Under the pieces are notes generated by a model that worked only from the letters and a program-made list of their open reading frames with translations, was not told the origin of the DNA and ran no database searches. Of a stretch of DNA of 64,000 bases, positions 7,578-16,638 are shown in pieces. The DNA lies in contig JAFGGU010000052.1 of NCBI GenBank assembly GCA_016930375.1, positions 62,001 to 126,000 on the forward strand, given 5' to 3'. The position numbers were made by a program, and so were the translations under genes. How positions within the stretch are numbered: position 1 is the stretch's first letter; the number at the start of each line of letters is the position of its first letter. Source of the stretch: Bacteroidales bacterium (GTDB lineage Bacteria > Bacteroidota > Bacteroidia > Bacteroidales > UBA10428).

Positions 7578-8966
7578 ATGTTCTTTTCACCCAAAACAGG
7601 CAAGGGGGGAGTTGCTGAAATGCTTTCCATTGCCCTGCCCATGATCGTGTCAACATCCTGCGACGGGATTATGACATTTACCGACCGGTTGTTCTTATCA
7701 CGTATTGGCCCCGAGCAAATGAATGCCGCCATGGGCGGGGGTGTGGCCATGCAGATGATGATGTTTTTCTTCATCGGGTTAACAGGATATACAACTGCCC
7801 TGGTGGCTCAGTATTTCGGAGCCCGGCAGAAAAACATGACTACTGTGGCTGCATTTCAGGCCATGATCATTGCTGTTATCGCTTACCCGGTCATTTTAAT
7901 CTGTAAACCTCTGGGCCTTGCTTTTTTTGATTTTATGCAGATTCCCGAAGGCCAGATCGTTTATCAGAAAGCCTATTACAATATTGTTATTTACGGGGTG
8001 GTGATCGGAATTCTCCGGAATGTTCTGAGTTGTTATTTTTCAGGGATCGGGAAAACCAGGATCGTTATGATCGCCTCATTGTTCGCCATGATCGTGAATG
8101 TTGCGCTGGATTACATTCTGATATTCGGAAAATTGGGGTTCCCGGCAATGGGCATTGAAGGAGCCGCCATAGCAACCATCGTGGGAGGATTCTGCGGTCT
8201 CGTCCTTATGACTTTTGTTTATTTTGGAAAACATAACCGTGATAAGTTTAATGTGCGTGATTCCTTCCGCTTCGATTGGAATGTCATGCGCAAACTTCTG
8301 CACTTCGGATATCCGGCAGGCCTCGAATTGTTTCTGAATTTTCTGGCATTTACATCCATGATATTTATTTTCCATTCTCATGGCATGGTTTCTGCCACAG
8401 CAAGCACCATCATGTTCAACTGGGACCTGGTATCTTTCATACCCCTGCTGGGAATCGAAATTGCGGTGACCAGTCTGGTTGGCCGCTATATGGGTGCGGG
8501 AACACCTGAAACAGCGCATCATGCCGCCATGTCAGGAATAAAAACCGGAATTTTCTATTCCATGGTTATTTTAATCCTGTTCCTGCTGGTACCTGAATAT
8601 CTGGTGAAAGTATTTCATCCAAAGAACGAAAGCGCCCTGTTTGATCAGGTTGTGCCGGTGGCGACTGCCATGATCCGCATTGCATCCCTGTATGTGCTTG
8701 CTGAAGCAGTGATGGTGGCGATTGTAGGCGCTTTACGCGGGGCCGGAGATACCCATTTTACCATGATGATTTCAGTGGCAGCTCACTGGTCCTTCGTTCC
8801 CATTGTATACTTTATGCTGAAGGTATGGAATATGAGCGCTGTTGCAGCCTGGCTCGGACTGGTGATCATGTTCCTTCTGTTCTGCGGGGTGCTGATCCTG
8901 CGTTACCGGAGCGGGAAGTGGCAGACGATAAGAGTAGTTGGGAGTAGGGAGAAAGAAAGAGTGTGA
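7578..8966 (+). CDS. MATE family efflux transporter
   Basis: 462 residues with about 12 membrane helices in two bundles. Typical MATE features are the N-terminal LSIALPMIVSTSCDGIMTFTD segment, the helix 2-3 region AALVAQYFGARQ (read here as TALVAQYFGARQ) and the repeated half starting at about 233 (KLLHFGYPAGLELFLNF). It is probably a Na+ or H+ coupled drug/metabolite exporter in the inner membrane; the substrate is unknown. It forms a two-gene unit with the lipocalin upstream. The last eight or so residues (GSREKERV) are encoded by the degenerate edge of the adjacent AGAAGGGG repeat, so the tail looks recently acquired. Confidence 0.92.
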   Translation: MFFSPKTGKGGVAEMLSIALPMIVSTSCDGIMTFTDRLFLSRIGPEQMNAAMGGGVAMQMMMFFFIGLTGYTTALVAQYFGARQKNMTTVAAFQAMIIAVIAYPVILICKPLGLAFFDFMQIPEGQIVYQKAYYNIVIYGVVIGILRNVLSCYFSGIGKTRIVMIASLFAMIVNVALDYILIFGKLGFPAMGIEGAAIATIVGGFCGLVLMTFVYFGKHNRDKFNVRDSFRFDWNVMRKLLHFGYPAGLELFLNFLAFTSMIFIFHSHGMVSATASTIMFNWDLVSFIPLLGIEIAVTSLVGRYMGAGTPETAHHAAMSGIKTGIFYSMVILILFLLVPEYLVKVFHPKNESALFDQVVPVATAMIRIASLYVLAEAVMVAIVGALRGAGDTHFTMMISVAAHWSFVPIVYFMLKVWNMSAVAAWLGLVIMFLLFCGVLILRYRSGKWQTIRVVGSREKERV

Positions 8967-9033
8967 GAAAGGGAGAAGGGGAGAAGGGGAGAAGGGGAGA
9001 AGGGGAGAAGGGGAGAAGGGGAGAAGGGGAGAG
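8967..9033. repeat. AGAAGGGG 8-bp tandem repeat (minisatellite)
   Basis: About eight uninterrupted copies of AGAAGGGG begin just after the MATE stop codon, with degenerate GAGAAAG units before it. The strand is purine-only. A (AGC)n-like stretch follows at 9036-9060. Confidence 0.85.
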
Positions 9034-9074
9034 AAGTAGCAGCAGCAGTGGCAGCGGCAATGCGTTGAAAAAGA

Positions 9075-9157
9075 AAAAAATCTGCGGGATTTAATTCTGC
9101 GTAATCCGCGAAATCTGCGAGAAACAAAAATCTACGAGAAAAAAATTCGCGAGAAAC
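9075..9157. repeat. Degenerate CTGCGAGAAA-type repeats
   Basis: Several decayed units (ATCTGCGGG, TTCTGCGTAAT, CTGCGAGAAA, CTACGAGAAA, TCGCGAGAAA) fill the rest of the 205-base gap between the MATE and permease genes. I see no coding potential here. Confidence 0.55.
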
Positions 9158-9171
9158 TAAAATCCCTGAAA

Positions 9172-10623
9172 TCAACGGGCATTAACTTTAAATCTGCTCT
9201 TCCAAATATAATACACCGGGATACCCAATATTACAATAATGAGGCCCGGCCAAGTATATAAAGGCTTGTAAATAAGCAGTATGACCATAATCAGGGTAAC
9301 AACTGCCAGATAGAGAACCGGCAAAGCCGGGTACAGCGGAACCTGGAATAACCGCTCTTTGTGCGGGTATTTTTTTCTGAAAATAAATACCGATGACAGG
9401 GTGAGCATAAAAAACAGAAGAACCGTAAAAACGACATAATCCAAAAGATTGCTGTAGGTACCCGACAGGCACAGCAAGGAGGTCCAGACTCCCTGGATGA
9501 TCAATGCCCTGCCGGGAACACCGTGGGAATTCAGAACTCCGGTTTTCCGGAAAAACAATCCGTCTACGGCCATGGCGTAGTAAATGCGGGCACTGGCAAG
9601 GATAATGCCATTGTTGCAACCAAATGTCGATATCATGACCAGGATGGCCATTATCAATGCAGCTTTCTCTCCCAGTAAACCCTCCATGGCTGCAGTCGCC
9701 ACCCGGTCTTCGGTGGCAAACTGAATGCCCCTTTCGGCAGCGGTTGATCCCACGGGTGATCCCCTGAGTGGTATGGATGTCAGGTAAGAAATATTGACCA
9801 GCATGTAGATTACCGTAACGATGATGGTCCCGTATACCAGGCTCCAGGGTAAGGTGCGCCTTGGATTTACCACCTCATCCGATGCGAATGTGATGTCGTA
9901 CCAGGCATCCGAAGAGAAAAGTGAACCCACCATGGCAACTGCAATGGCGATAACCAGTCCAAAACCTGCCAGATCTGTCAGATGTTCTCCGTTGAGTGCA
10001 GAACCCGACCAGAAAATTTCCCGGTTTATTCTCCAGGACTCGACATCACCTGCAAAAAAAATTCCAAGTACGATGAACACTAGCATGATCCCTACCTTGG
10101 TGGAGGTAAATACATTCTGAATGATCTTTCCCAGTTGAATACCCCTGGTATTGAAAAACGTCAGGAAAACGATGGAACTGATGGCAACGAGATGAACCGT
10201 TGAGAATTTAAGAAGATGCCATTCAAACCAGATGTTTTTTTCAGATACCCAGGGAATCAGGACACCGGTAAATTTTGCAAAACCCATGGCAACAGCCGCA
10301 ATGGTGCCACCCTGAATGACCAGAAAGGCAGACCAGCCATACAGAAAGCCGATCATCGGATTATAGGCTTCCTTCAGAAACACATACTGTCCACCGGCAT
10401 GAGGCATCAACGATGCCAGTTCTCCATAAGTTAATGCCGCAATGATAGTCAGGACCCCCGTAATAAGCCATACCACGAGAAGCCATCCGGGCGCCCCGAC
10501 ATTACGGGCAATGTCCGCACTTACGATAAAGATACCCGAGCCAATCATAGAACCTGTTACAATGGCTGTTGCATCAAACAACCGCAGGCGTTTCTGAAAT
10601 GTACCGGGTTCCGACGGCGTCAT
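9172..10623 (-). CDS. APC-superfamily amino acid permease
   Basis: 483 residues, about 12 membrane helices. The N-terminus carries the APC signature (DATAIVTGSMIGSGIFIVSADIA, with the unwound GSGIF motif that contacts the substrate amine). ALTYGELASLMPHAGGQYVFL and the EAYNPMIGFLYGWSAFLV segment follow. The length and pattern fit LAT/serine-threonine exchanger-like APC members. It acts in the inner membrane; the substrate cannot be read from the sequence. It is a single gene, divergent from the aldolase gene, with short TATATAT tracts just upstream of its start. Confidence 0.92.
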   Translation of the reverse strand: MTPSEPGTFQKRLRLFDATAIVTGSMIGSGIFIVSADIARNVGAPGWLLVVWLITGVLTIIAALTYGELASLMPHAGGQYVFLKEAYNPMIGFLYGWSAFLVIQGGTIAAVAMGFAKFTGVLIPWVSEKNIWFEWHLLKFSTVHLVAISSIVFLTFFNTRGIQLGKIIQNVFTSTKVGIMLVFIVLGIFFAGDVESWRINREIFWSGSALNGEHLTDLAGFGLVIAIAVAMVGSLFSSDAWYDITFASDEVVNPRRTLPWSLVYGTIIVTVIYMLVNISYLTSIPLRGSPVGSTAAERGIQFATEDRVATAAMEGLLGEKAALIMAILVMISTFGCNNGIILASARIYYAMAVDGLFFRKTGVLNSHGVPGRALIIQGVWTSLLCLSGTYSNLLDYVVFTVLLFFMLTLSSVFIFRKKYPHKERLFQVPLYPALPVLYLAVVTLIMVILLIYKPLYTWPGLIIVILGIPVYYIWKSRFKVNAR

Positions 10624-10697
10624 GGGTATATATATTATGGTATATATTATAAAATTAGAGATTTGCCCCGCTTTTCCATAAATTTTAAATGAATATT

Positions 10698-10730
10698 TTT
10701 GGCCGCTTATGCTAAATGAATTAACTTTCG
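10698..10730 (+). promoter_or_regulatory. Possible promoter of the aldolase gene
   Basis: TTTG at 10698-10701 and TAACTTTC at 10722-10729 are about 20 bases apart, close to -33/-7 consensus with one mismatch in the -7 box. Confidence 0.35.
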
Positions 10731-10755
10731 GCCCTCAAATCAAATACAATTCATT

Positions 10756-11727
10756 ATGCTACACTATAAAGAATTAGGTCTAGTTAATTCAAAAGAGCTG
10801 TTTAAGAAAGCAGTAAAGGGCGGTTATGCCATACCGGCTTTTAATTTTAACAACCTCGAACAAATGCAGGCCATTATCAGTGCCTGTGTTGAGACAAAAT
10901 CACCGGTTATTCTCCAGGTATCCAAAGGTGCTCGTAAATATGCGAATCAAACCCTTCTCCAGTTTCTTGCCAAAGGCGCAGTAGAATATGCCAAAGAACT
11001 GGGTTATGCTATTCCCATTGTTTTGCACCTGGATCACGGCGATTCTTTTGAGACCTGCAAATCATGTATTGAGAGCGGTTTTTCATCCGTGATGATTGAC
11101 GGATCGCATTTTCCCTATGACGAGAATGTTCGACTGACCAAACAGGTTGTTGAATATGCGCATCAGTTTGATGTGACCGTTGAGGGAGAACTTGGCGTGC
11201 TCGCCGGCATCGAAGACGAGGTTTCTTCTGATCATACATCCTATACGCGGCCCGAAGAAGTGGAAGATTTTGTTAAAAAAACAGGAGTTGACTCCCTGGC
11301 CATTTCAATCGGTACCTCCCACGGCGCTTTTAAATTCAAGGTAAAACCCGGTGAACTTCCTCCTCCTTTGCGATTCGACATTCTCGAAGGATGCGAAAAA
11401 AGGATCCCGGGATTCCCCATCGTTCTGCACGGTGCTTCGTCCGTTCCGCAGGATATCGTGGATGAGATCAATAAATACGGTGGTAAAATGGAAAATACCG
11501 CAGGCGTTTCAGAGGATCAATTGCGGAGAGCTGCAAAGTCAGCTGTTTGTAAGATCAATATTGACAGTGACGGTCGACTGGCCATGACAGCTGCCATTCG
11601 CAAGGTTTTTGTTGAAAAACCCGGCGAGTTCGACCCGCGCAACTATCTTGGTCCGGCCCGTGATAAACTCAAGGAGCTCTACAAACACAAGATTATCAAC
11701 GTGCTGGGCAGCGCTGACAAAGCCTGA
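10756..11727 (+). CDS. fba: Class II fructose-bisphosphate aldolase
   Basis: 323 residues. A zinc-dependent TIM barrel is shown by PAFNFNNLEQMQAI, the catalytic/zinc segment HLDHGD (91-96), the metal-site Glu region VEGELGVLAG, ISIGTSHGAF and the phosphate-binding IVLHGASSVP. It cleaves fructose-1,6-bisphosphate to DHAP and glyceraldehyde-3-phosphate in glycolysis and gluconeogenesis, in the cytoplasm. It is a single-gene unit with an intrinsic terminator downstream. A tagatose-bisphosphate or related substrate cannot be excluded, but the extended GEL and TSH motifs fit FBP aldolase. Confidence 0.94.
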   Translation: MLHYKELGLVNSKELFKKAVKGGYAIPAFNFNNLEQMQAIISACVETKSPVILQVSKGARKYANQTLLQFLAKGAVEYAKELGYAIPIVLHLDHGDSFETCKSCIESGFSSVMIDGSHFPYDENVRLTKQVVEYAHQFDVTVEGELGVLAGIEDEVSSDHTSYTRPEEVEDFVKKTGVDSLAISIGTSHGAFKFKVKPGELPPPLRFDILEGCEKRIPGFPIVLHGASSVPQDIVDEINKYGGKMENTAGVSEDQLRRAAKSAVCKINIDSDGRLAMTAAIRKVFVEKPGEFDPRNYLGPARDKLKELYKHKIINVLGSADKA

Positions 11728-11748
11728 TTTTTCCCTGCATAGGTTAAT

Positions 11749-11792
11749 CACCCTTCAGGAGGTCTATGACCCTTGAAGGGTGTTTTGTTTTT
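11749..11792 (+). terminator. Intrinsic terminator of the aldolase gene
   Basis: CACCCTTCA (11749-11757) pairs with TGAAGGGTG (11774-11782), followed by TTTTGTTTTTT. The stem is nearly the same as that at 15831-15866. Confidence 0.85.
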
Positions 11793-11887
11793 TGGCGTAG
11801 TTTTTGAGCGAAATAATCCGGCATTGCTTTTTTGCAGGAATAAACTAATTTTATCCCTTGTTAATTCCTTACCACTTATTTGGAAAT

Positions 11888-14800
11888 ATGAAAGAGGGTT
11901 TAAGAAAACCACTGCTGGTCCTGTTTTTAGCTGGTCTTTCGCTGACCGCATTTTCGCAGTTTTACAACGGACACCAGATGAGTTTTGGCAAGAATCGCGT
12001 TCAGTACGATGAATTCGTCTGGTCCTACAATCGTTATGAAAAGTACGATGTTTATTTCAATGAGGACGGCAAGAACCTGGCAGATTATACAGCGGATTTT
12101 GCTGAACAGATAATACCCAAGATCGAAGGTTTTTTTGATTATACACTGGAAAGACGCCTGCAGTTTATTGTTTACAACCGGCTCACCGATTTCAGGCAAA
12201 GCAATGTTGGTCTGGTTACCGGGAAAGATGATTACAATATCGGGGGAACCACCACAATCATTCAGAATAAGGCTTTTCTGTATTTTGAAGGCGATTTTAA
12301 CAAGTATGATGAGCAAATAACGGCTGCTGTTACACGGGTCATTGTTAATGAAATGATTAACGGAACGGCCTTGATTGATAACGTAGCCAATGCTACCCTT
12401 ATCAACATTCCAAAATGGTACAGCGAGGGATTGGTGGCCTACCTTTCAAAGCAATGGGATATCGTGACGGAAAACCAGGTTAAGGACGGCATAATCAATG
12501 GCAAATACGAAAAGTTCAACAGGCTCACCGGGGATGACGCTATATATGCGGGACATTCATTCTGGAAATACATTGCCGATACGTATGGAGAATCTGTTAT
12601 ACCGAGCATTATCTATCTGACAAGCATTAGCAAGTCAATTAAAAACGGGTTTTCCAATGTCCTTGGCTTTTCAATCAAGGAGCTCACCTATGAATGGATG
12701 GGTTATTACCTGAATCTTTTTGCCGATGATAATACCAGGCAAAAAACACCTGATTCGGGAAAAATGCTGAAAAAGACAAAAAAGGGAGTTGTCTATGAAA
12801 ATATCAAAATCAGCCCGACCGGTAATTATCTGACCTATGTCACCAATGACATGGGCCTCTATAAGATCTGGCTTCTGAATACGCAAACGGGGAAAAAACA
12901 GAAGATATTCAAGCGCGAGTACAGGCTGGAACAAATCACTGATCACAGTTATCCCGCCATTGCCTGGCACCCGTCCGCACGTTACATCGCTTTTATTACC
13001 GAAGAAAAAGGTGGCCTTAAACTCTACTATTACAACATTACTGAGAAGGAACTTACGGTGAGGAATTTTCTGTACTTCGACAAAGTACTGGATTTTTCGT
13101 TTTCACAGGAAGGATCCATGATTGTTTTTGCGGGGACACGGCTGGGCAAGACTGACATTTACATTCATGATATTGCTTCCGCAACCAACAGACCGGTGAC
13201 AAACGACCAGGCAGATGATAACTTTCCACGGTTCATTGAAAACGACAGTAAAATCATTTTCAGCTCAAATCGCCTGTCTGATTCTCTTGGCATTGAAACC
13301 AGCAGAACGGGCAGGGCACTCAGCAGTGACCTGTTCATCTACGATTACAAGGGAAATTCAGATGTGCTGATGCGCCTGAATGATAATCAATATACACATA
13401 AGACGGATCCAAATGAAGTTGGAAAAAATCAGTTTATCCAGCTAAGTGATGACCAGGGAGTCATTAACCGCTATATTGCCAGATTCGATAGCACCATCAG
13501 TTATGTGGACACAACCGTGCATTACAGGTATTTCGCCCAGACTGCTCCTCTTACGCAGTATGTGAGGAATATCCTGGAACAGGACTATAATGCCTCCAAT
13601 GAAAATACAGCTGAAATAATTTTCAACGACGGAAGGTACAATATTTACTATAACCCGCTTGATAGGCAGGCAGTAATAGCTGAAAAGATCCAACCTACCA
13701 TTTCACAGAAAGTGCGGCGAAACAAACTGGCTGCCAGGGATAGTTTAAGCAGGATTCAAAAGGAAGTCATACCCATACAGGAAGTGGCCGACAATACCAT
13801 TATAACCGATGAAGATACGGTAACCCTGGGAAGCAATCTCATCGATATCAATAAATATGTTTTTGAGATTGAAAAGATAAATTCTTACAATGAACGACTC
13901 CGGGACAAGAAACTGGAAGTAGCCATGGATACTGCCCAGAAGAGGAGACCCAGGATCCGCCTTTACCAACCTGTTTTTTACCAGAACAACATGGTGACCC
14001 AGATCGATTTTAATTTTCTGAATGCTACCTACCAGGCATTCACAGGCGGGGCGTATTATTTTAATCCGGGTTTCAATGTGTTAATGAAAATAGGGGCCAA
14101 CGATCTGTTTGAAGATATAAAATTAACAGGCGGAGTGAGGATATCCCCCGATCTGGATGCCAATGAATACCTGCTGAGTTTTGAGAATCTGAAACGGAGA
14201 CTCGACAAACAGGTGGTTTTTCACAGGCAGGCTTTCAGAAACAATGTTTTCGACGAGGATGGCATTTACGAAGGTGAAATTAAAACCCATATGCACCTGC
14301 TCTCAGTGATACTCAGGTATCCTTTAACCCAGGTAAAATCTCTTTCTTCCACCTTCTCCTTCCGCAATGACAGAACTGTTTACCTCTCCAGCAATGTCAA
14401 CTACCTGAATTTGCCGAATGAATACAGGAACTGGCTCGGCGTGAAACTGGAATACAATTTCGATAATACACGCTCGCTGGGTATGAACCTGTATACAGGT
14501 ACCCGTTATAAACTGTTTGCTGAAGTCCAGGAACAAGTGTATAAAAATCTTTATGAGCTGATTGTATTCGGAGCTGACGTAAGACACTACACCCGTATTC
14601 ATCGTTCATTGATTCTCGCGAGCCGTTTCGCATGGAGTTCTTCCCAGGGATCAAGCCGCATTGTTTATTACCTGGGTGGAGTGGATAACTGGATCAATCT
14701 GAATCCCGGCCGTACGCCGACTTTTACTCCTTTCACGGAGATCCCGATTGACAGAACGCAAAACTATGCATATCAGGCCGTAGGAACCAATATGCGCGGT

Positions 14801-15184
14801 TTTTCACAGAATATACGCAATGGCAATAATTTTGCTGTTATCAACAATGAAATCCGGTTCCCTGTTTTCAAGTATCTTGCCAACTATCCGCTGAGCAAAA
14901 GTTTCTTTGAAAATTTCCAGCTGGTAGGCTTTTTTGATATTGGTTCAGCCTGGTCAGGTCCCACACCCTGGTCGAGCAAAAATGCCTATGATTCAGATGT
15001 TATTCACCAGGGGCCTATTACCATCACGATTGATGCTGACCGCGACCCGATTGTGGCAGGTTACGGATTTGGCATTCATACCACATTGCTGGGATATTTC
15101 ATGCGTTTTGACTGGGCCTGGGGCCTTGAAAACAGGCAAGTGTTGCCTCATGTGTTCTATTTTTCAATGAGTCTGGATTTCTAA
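11888..15184 (+). CDS. TolB-like propeller / outer-membrane barrel protein with degenerate peptidase-MA-like domain
   Basis: 1098 residues. A signal peptide (MKEGLRKPLLVLFLAGLSLTAFS) leads. Residues about 30-270 resemble a gluzincin (peptidase MA-like) domain, including a KWYSEGLVAYL segment, but the HExxH metal motif is replaced by VIVNEMI. Residues about 275-560 hold WD40-like PD40 repeats (ISPTGNYLTYVTND, IAWHPSARYIAFITEE, ENDSKIIFSSNR). The C-terminal part (about 720-1098) is a BamA/surface-antigen-like barrel ending YFSMSLDF, a typical outer-membrane end. The domain order is characteristic of large Bacteroidota TolB-like envelope proteins. Function unknown. The start at 11888 is the ATG opening the signal peptide. 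TauE follows 4 bases later. Confidence 0.8.
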   Translation: MKEGLRKPLLVLFLAGLSLTAFSQFYNGHQMSFGKNRVQYDEFVWSYNRYEKYDVYFNEDGKNLADYTADFAEQIIPKIEGFFDYTLERRLQFIVYNRLTDFRQSNVGLVTGKDDYNIGGTTTIIQNKAFLYFEGDFNKYDEQITAAVTRVIVNEMINGTALIDNVANATLINIPKWYSEGLVAYLSKQWDIVTENQVKDGIINGKYEKFNRLTGDDAIYAGHSFWKYIADTYGESVIPSIIYLTSISKSIKNGFSNVLGFSIKELTYEWMGYYLNLFADDNTRQKTPDSGKMLKKTKKGVVYENIKISPTGNYLTYVTNDMGLYKIWLLNTQTGKKQKIFKREYRLEQITDHSYPAIAWHPSARYIAFITEEKGGLKLYYYNITEKELTVRNFLYFDKVLDFSFSQEGSMIVFAGTRLGKTDIYIHDIASATNRPVTNDQADDNFPRFIENDSKIIFSSNRLSDSLGIETSRTGRALSSDLFIYDYKGNSDVLMRLNDNQYTHKTDPNEVGKNQFIQLSDDQGVINRYIARFDSTISYVDTTVHYRYFAQTAPLTQYVRNILEQDYNASNENTAEIIFNDGRYNIYYNPLDRQAVIAEKIQPTISQKVRRNKLAARDSLSRIQKEVIPIQEVADNTIITDEDTVTLGSNLIDINKYVFEIEKINSYNERLRDKKLEVAMDTAQKRRPRIRLYQPVFYQNNMVTQIDFNFLNATYQAFTGGAYYFNPGFNVLMKIGANDLFEDIKLTGGVRISPDLDANEYLLSFENLKRRLDKQVVFHRQAFRNNVFDEDGIYEGEIKTHMHLLSVILRYPLTQVKSLSSTFSFRNDRTVYLSSNVNYLNLPNEYRNWLGVKLEYNFDNTRSLGMNLYTGTRYKLFAEVQEQVYKNLYELIVFGADVRHYTRIHRSLILASRFAWSSSQGSSRIVYYLGGVDNWINLNPGRTPTFTPFTEIPIDRTQNYAYQAVGTNMRGFSQNIRNGNNFAVINNEIRFPVFKYLANYPLSKSFFENFQLVGFFDIGSAWSGPTPWSSKNAYDSDVIHQGPITITIDADRDPIVAGYGFGIHTTLLGYFMRFDWAWGLENRQVLPHVFYFSMSLDF

Positions 15185-15188
15185 TACG

Positions 15189-15557
15189 ATGAGCATTCAT
15201 GAAATAGTCATACTGGCACTCATCGGTCTTTCGGCCGGTGTTGTTTCCGGCCTGCTTGGGGTAGGCGGGGCAATCATTATTGTTCCTGCCCTGGTATTCT
15301 TCTTTGGCATGACACAACATCAGGCGCAGGGCACAAGTCTGGCAGTCCTTTTACTCCCGGTGGGATTTCTGGCCTTCTGGAATTATTACAAGGAGGGTTA
15401 TGTAAATTTCAAGATTGCGTTGGTTGTTATGCTCGCTTTCTTTATCGGCGGTTATTTGGGATCGGCAATTGCTGTTCATGTGCCTGAGAGAATCCTGAAA
15501 ACCGGATTTGGTATTCTGATCATCTTGTTGGGATTCAGAATGGTGTTCAGCAAATAA
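15189..15557 (+). CDS. Half-size TauE/SafE family membrane protein
   Basis: 122 residues with four hydrophobic helices. It has the TauE/SafE start IGLSAGVVSGLLGVGGAIIIVPAL and QAQGTSLAVLLLPVGFLAF. Usual members are about 250 residues with two such halves; this has one half and ends cleanly (LGFRMVFSK). It may work as a dimer, a form common in Bacteroidota. The family exports sulfite, sulfoacetate or other anions; the substrate here is unknown. The ATG is 4 bases after the preceding stop, so the two genes probably share a transcript. Confidence 0.85.
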   Translation: MSIHEIVILALIGLSAGVVSGLLGVGGAIIIVPALVFFFGMTQHQAQGTSLAVLLLPVGFLAFWNYYKEGYVNFKIALVVMLAFFIGGYLGSAIAVHVPERILKTGFGILIILLGFRMVFSK

Positions 15558-15577
15558 GGCACTATGATAAAATTCTT

Positions 15578-15607
15578 TTTGTTGTTTCAATTATTGAATT
15601 AAATTTG
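15578..15607 (+). promoter_or_regulatory. Promoter of the ferredoxin gene
   Basis: TTTG at 15578-15581, an 18-base spacer, then TAAATTTG at 15600-15607. The ATG at 15634 is 26 bases downstream. Confidence 0.6.
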
Positions 15608-15633
15608 TTGCATTAACAATTAAATTTTTTGTC

Positions 15634-15801
15634 ATGGCTTATGTAATTAGTAATGAATGTACTGCCTGCGGCACATGCTTACCCGAATGTCCTTCCGAAG
15701 CAATATCTGAAGGAGATATTTATAAGATTGATCCCGACAAATGTATCGATTGCGGTGCTTGTGCTGATGTATGTCCGGTAGAAGCTATCAGCCCGGCCTG
15801 A
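15634..15801 (+). CDS. 2[4Fe-4S] ferredoxin, clostridial type
   Basis: 55 residues: MAYVISNECTACGTC starts the protein. Two CxxCxxCxxxCP motifs (C9-C12-C15-C19 and C37-C40-C43-C47) each bind a [4Fe-4S] cluster, with cross-over of the fourth Cys as in clostridial ferredoxins. It is a low-potential electron carrier in the cytoplasm, for example for pyruvate:ferredoxin oxidoreductase, hydrogenase or Rnf. It stands alone with its own promoter and terminator. The start is fixed by the only in-frame ATG after the promoter. Its presence suggests anaerobic metabolism. Confidence 0.96.
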   Translation: MAYVISNECTACGTCLPECPSEAISEGDIYKIDPDKCIDCGACADVCPVEAISPA

Positions 15802-15830
15802 AAATAAACATATATAAAGTTAACTGGCAA

Positions 15831-15872
15831 CAACCCTTCAGGCGGTCACCGGCTCCTGAAGGGTTGTGTTTT
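15831..15872 (+). terminator. Intrinsic terminator of the ferredoxin gene
   Basis: CAACCCTTCAGG (15831-15842) pairs perfectly with CCTGAAGGGTTG (15855-15866), followed by TGTTTTT. Confidence 0.9.
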
Positions 15873-15884
15873 TAATGCAAACCC

Positions 15885-16625
15885 ATGGAATCCAAAATAT
15901 ACGAAACGGTATGGCGTGAAAAATTCCAGGTTCGTTCTTTTGATATCGGCTTGAACCATAAAATGCGCATCAGCAGTTTGTGCAGTCACCTCCAGGAAGT
16001 CGCCGGGAAACATGCCACCCATCTTGATGTCGGATACAGGTTTGTGCAACAATCCGGTCTGGTGTGGTTACTATCGCGATTGTACATTCAAATCAATAAA
16101 TTGCCCGGATGGGGCCAGGAGTTTGACCTGGAAACCTGGCCGCTGGGTACAGAACGCATCTTTTACCGTCGTGATTACCGGTTGAGCATCGAAAAGGATA
16201 CCCTGGTAAATGCCACATCGTGGTGGATCCTGCTGGATCTCAAAACCCGCAAACCGACTGTTTTACCATTGAACGATGCTGTTCTTAAGGCCAATCAGGG
16301 GCGATACAGCATGCAGATGCCTTCAGAAGGTTTTCCTGCTGTATCCTCCGGTGAAACTGAGATCCATACTGTGAGGTACAGTGATCTTGATCAGAACCGG
16401 CATGTGAACAATGCCCGCTATGTGGAATGGGTTTTCGATCTACTCGATCAGGATCTGCTGGAAAAGAAATCCCCTGCCTTCTTTGCTATCGAATACAAAC
16501 ACGAAGTGAAATCGGGAGATAATGTCCTCTTAAAAAAGGAAGAAATCCAACCTCACACCTTTGCGGTGGAGGGAAGTATTTCCGGCAGCAACCAGGTTTG
16601 TTTGAAATCGAAAATTGTATTTTAA
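15885..16625 (+). CDS. Acyl-ACP thioesterase
   Basis: 246 residues with two hot-dog domains, as in the FatA/FatB family and bacterial acyl-ACP thioesterases. The catalytic stretch is DLDQNRHVNNARYVEW in the C-terminal domain, with the Asp/Asn/His set, and the substrate-binding N-terminal helix carries the HLQEVAGKHA segment. It releases free fatty acids from acyl-ACP in the cytoplasm. It is an apparent single gene 18 bases after the ferredoxin terminator. Family assignment is firm; chain-length preference cannot be read. Confidence 0.92.
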   Translation: MESKIYETVWREKFQVRSFDIGLNHKMRISSLCSHLQEVAGKHATHLDVGYRFVQQSGLVWLLSRLYIQINKLPGWGQEFDLETWPLGTERIFYRRDYRLSIEKDTLVNATSWWILLDLKTRKPTVLPLNDAVLKANQGRYSMQMPSEGFPAVSSGETEIHTVRYSDLDQNRHVNNARYVEWVFDLLDQDLLEKKSPAFFAIEYKHEVKSGDNVLLKKEEIQPHTFAVEGSISGSNQVCLKSKIVF

Positions 16626-16638
16626 TAAAAAATCGCCC

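Noticed and set aside
8967-9033. CRISPR or direct-repeat origin (iteron) array
   Set aside because: Simple 8-bp purine repeat directly in tandem, without spacing or an initiator gene.
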